A stretch of DNA of 5,636 nt, taken from the NCBI GenBank assembly GCA_021847385.1, contig JAJZTV010000144.1, positions 1 to 5,636 of the forward strand, given 5' to 3'. Positions 5,408-5,636 of this stretch are shown one piece after another. The DNA is from Pseudomonadota bacterium. Lineage in GTDB: Bacteria > Pseudomonadota > Gammaproteobacteria > Burkholderiales > Thiobacillaceae. How positions within the stretch are numbered: the stretch's first letter is position 1; each line of letters begins with the position of its first letter. The notes under the pieces were generated by a model that had not been told where the DNA came from, did no database searches, and saw only the letters and a list, made by a program, of their open reading frames with translations. Made by a program: the position numbers and the translations under genes.

Positions 5408-5636
5408 TCAGCCGGGTTTGGCCTTGGCCAGGCCACGCGCGGCCTGCAAACACAGGAGTTTGAAGTCGGTGTAGGTGGCAGGGTCGAGGTCGAAATTGCC
5501 GTGGCCACGATCGGCATAGATCAGGCCGATCGGTTTGTTGCCGGCGAACAAGGACATCGCATAGAAGTCCCCTTCGCCGATGAGCTGCTGGAGATTGGGG
5601 TGGACCAGCGGCCACATCCGGCCGCGGTTGCTCGAG
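5408..5636 (-). CDS. C-terminal fragment of a probable GAF-like signalling protein (partial)
   Basis: An open frame enters from the right edge and stops with TGA at 5408-5410, giving 75 visible codons. An internal ATG at 5617 exists, but the frame stays open to the window edge and the visible part begins mid-domain, so the true start is probably outside. The segments FYAMSLFAGNKPIGLIYADRG and YTDFKLLCLQAARGLAKAK resemble the last strands and closing helix of a GAF-type sensory fold. From memory, similar ends occur on HDOD-domain signalling proteins of beta- and gammaproteobacteria; that parentage is a guess because no HDOD part is in view. The gene converges on ppsA with one base between stop codons, so the two are separate transcription units. 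Confidence 0.6.
   Translation of the reverse strand, partial: SSNRGRMWPLVHPNLQQLIGEGDFYAMSLFAGNKPIGLIYADRGHGNFDLDPATYTDFKLLCLQAARGLAKAKPG

Noticed and set aside
5419..5435. TGGCCT/AGGCCA hairpin just after ppsA
   Set aside because: It has a six-pair stem but no T run on either strand and lies within the coding end of the convergent gene, so it is not a convincing terminator.
5631..5636. XhoI site CTCGAG at the window end, with an EcoRI site GAATTC near the start (9-14)
   Set aside because: It could hint at a cloning boundary, but the right-hand frame stays open to the last base and single six-base sites occur by chance.

Overview
The window looks like ordinary chromosomal DNA from a GC-rich proteobacterium, most likely a betaproteobacterium. 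The pointers are the divergent ppsR/ppsA pair, PpsA and PpsR proteins closely resembling the E. coli ones, and a SpoU-type RNA methyltransferase beside them. This is judged from protein resemblance and gene order only. I see no insertion sequence, CRISPR array, tRNA, rRNA or attachment site.

Layout. Bases 1-171 hold no protein gene. They carry three successive RNA hairpins, the last a strong Rho-independent terminator (92-122), and I propose they are a small regulatory RNA. The first two hairpins present C/U-rich loops, and the second loop contains CCUCCUUU, the anti-Shine-Dalgarno sequence of 16S rRNA. A possible -10 box at 139-144 follows for the next gene. Next (172-1437, +) is a membrane protein with three tandem GYF_2-like domains at an exact 63-residue period, one transmembrane helix and a C-terminal pentapeptide-repeat solenoid. 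It overlaps by 10 bases an RNA 2'-O-methyltransferase of the TrmH/SpoU family (1428-2198, +), so the two form a probable two-gene operon. On the minus strand, ppsR (2195-3010) converges on the methyltransferase and shares a TTAA with it as stop codons. ppsA (3037-5406, +) diverges from ppsR with only 26 bases between the start codons. At the right edge (5408-5636, -) is the C-terminal part of a probable GAF-like signalling protein whose start lies outside the window.

How the genes work together. PpsA makes phosphoenolpyruvate from pyruvate and ATP for gluconeogenesis. PpsR switches PpsA off by ADP-dependent phosphorylation of the threonine two residues before the catalytic histidine, and on again by phosphorolysis. 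Both the target (Thr415, His417) and the PpsR P-loop are intact. The GYF/pentapeptide protein has no known function that I can assign. The best candidates for something undescribed are the C-rich-loop small RNA at the left edge and the triple-GYF/transmembrane/pentapeptide protein coupled to an RNA methyltransferase.
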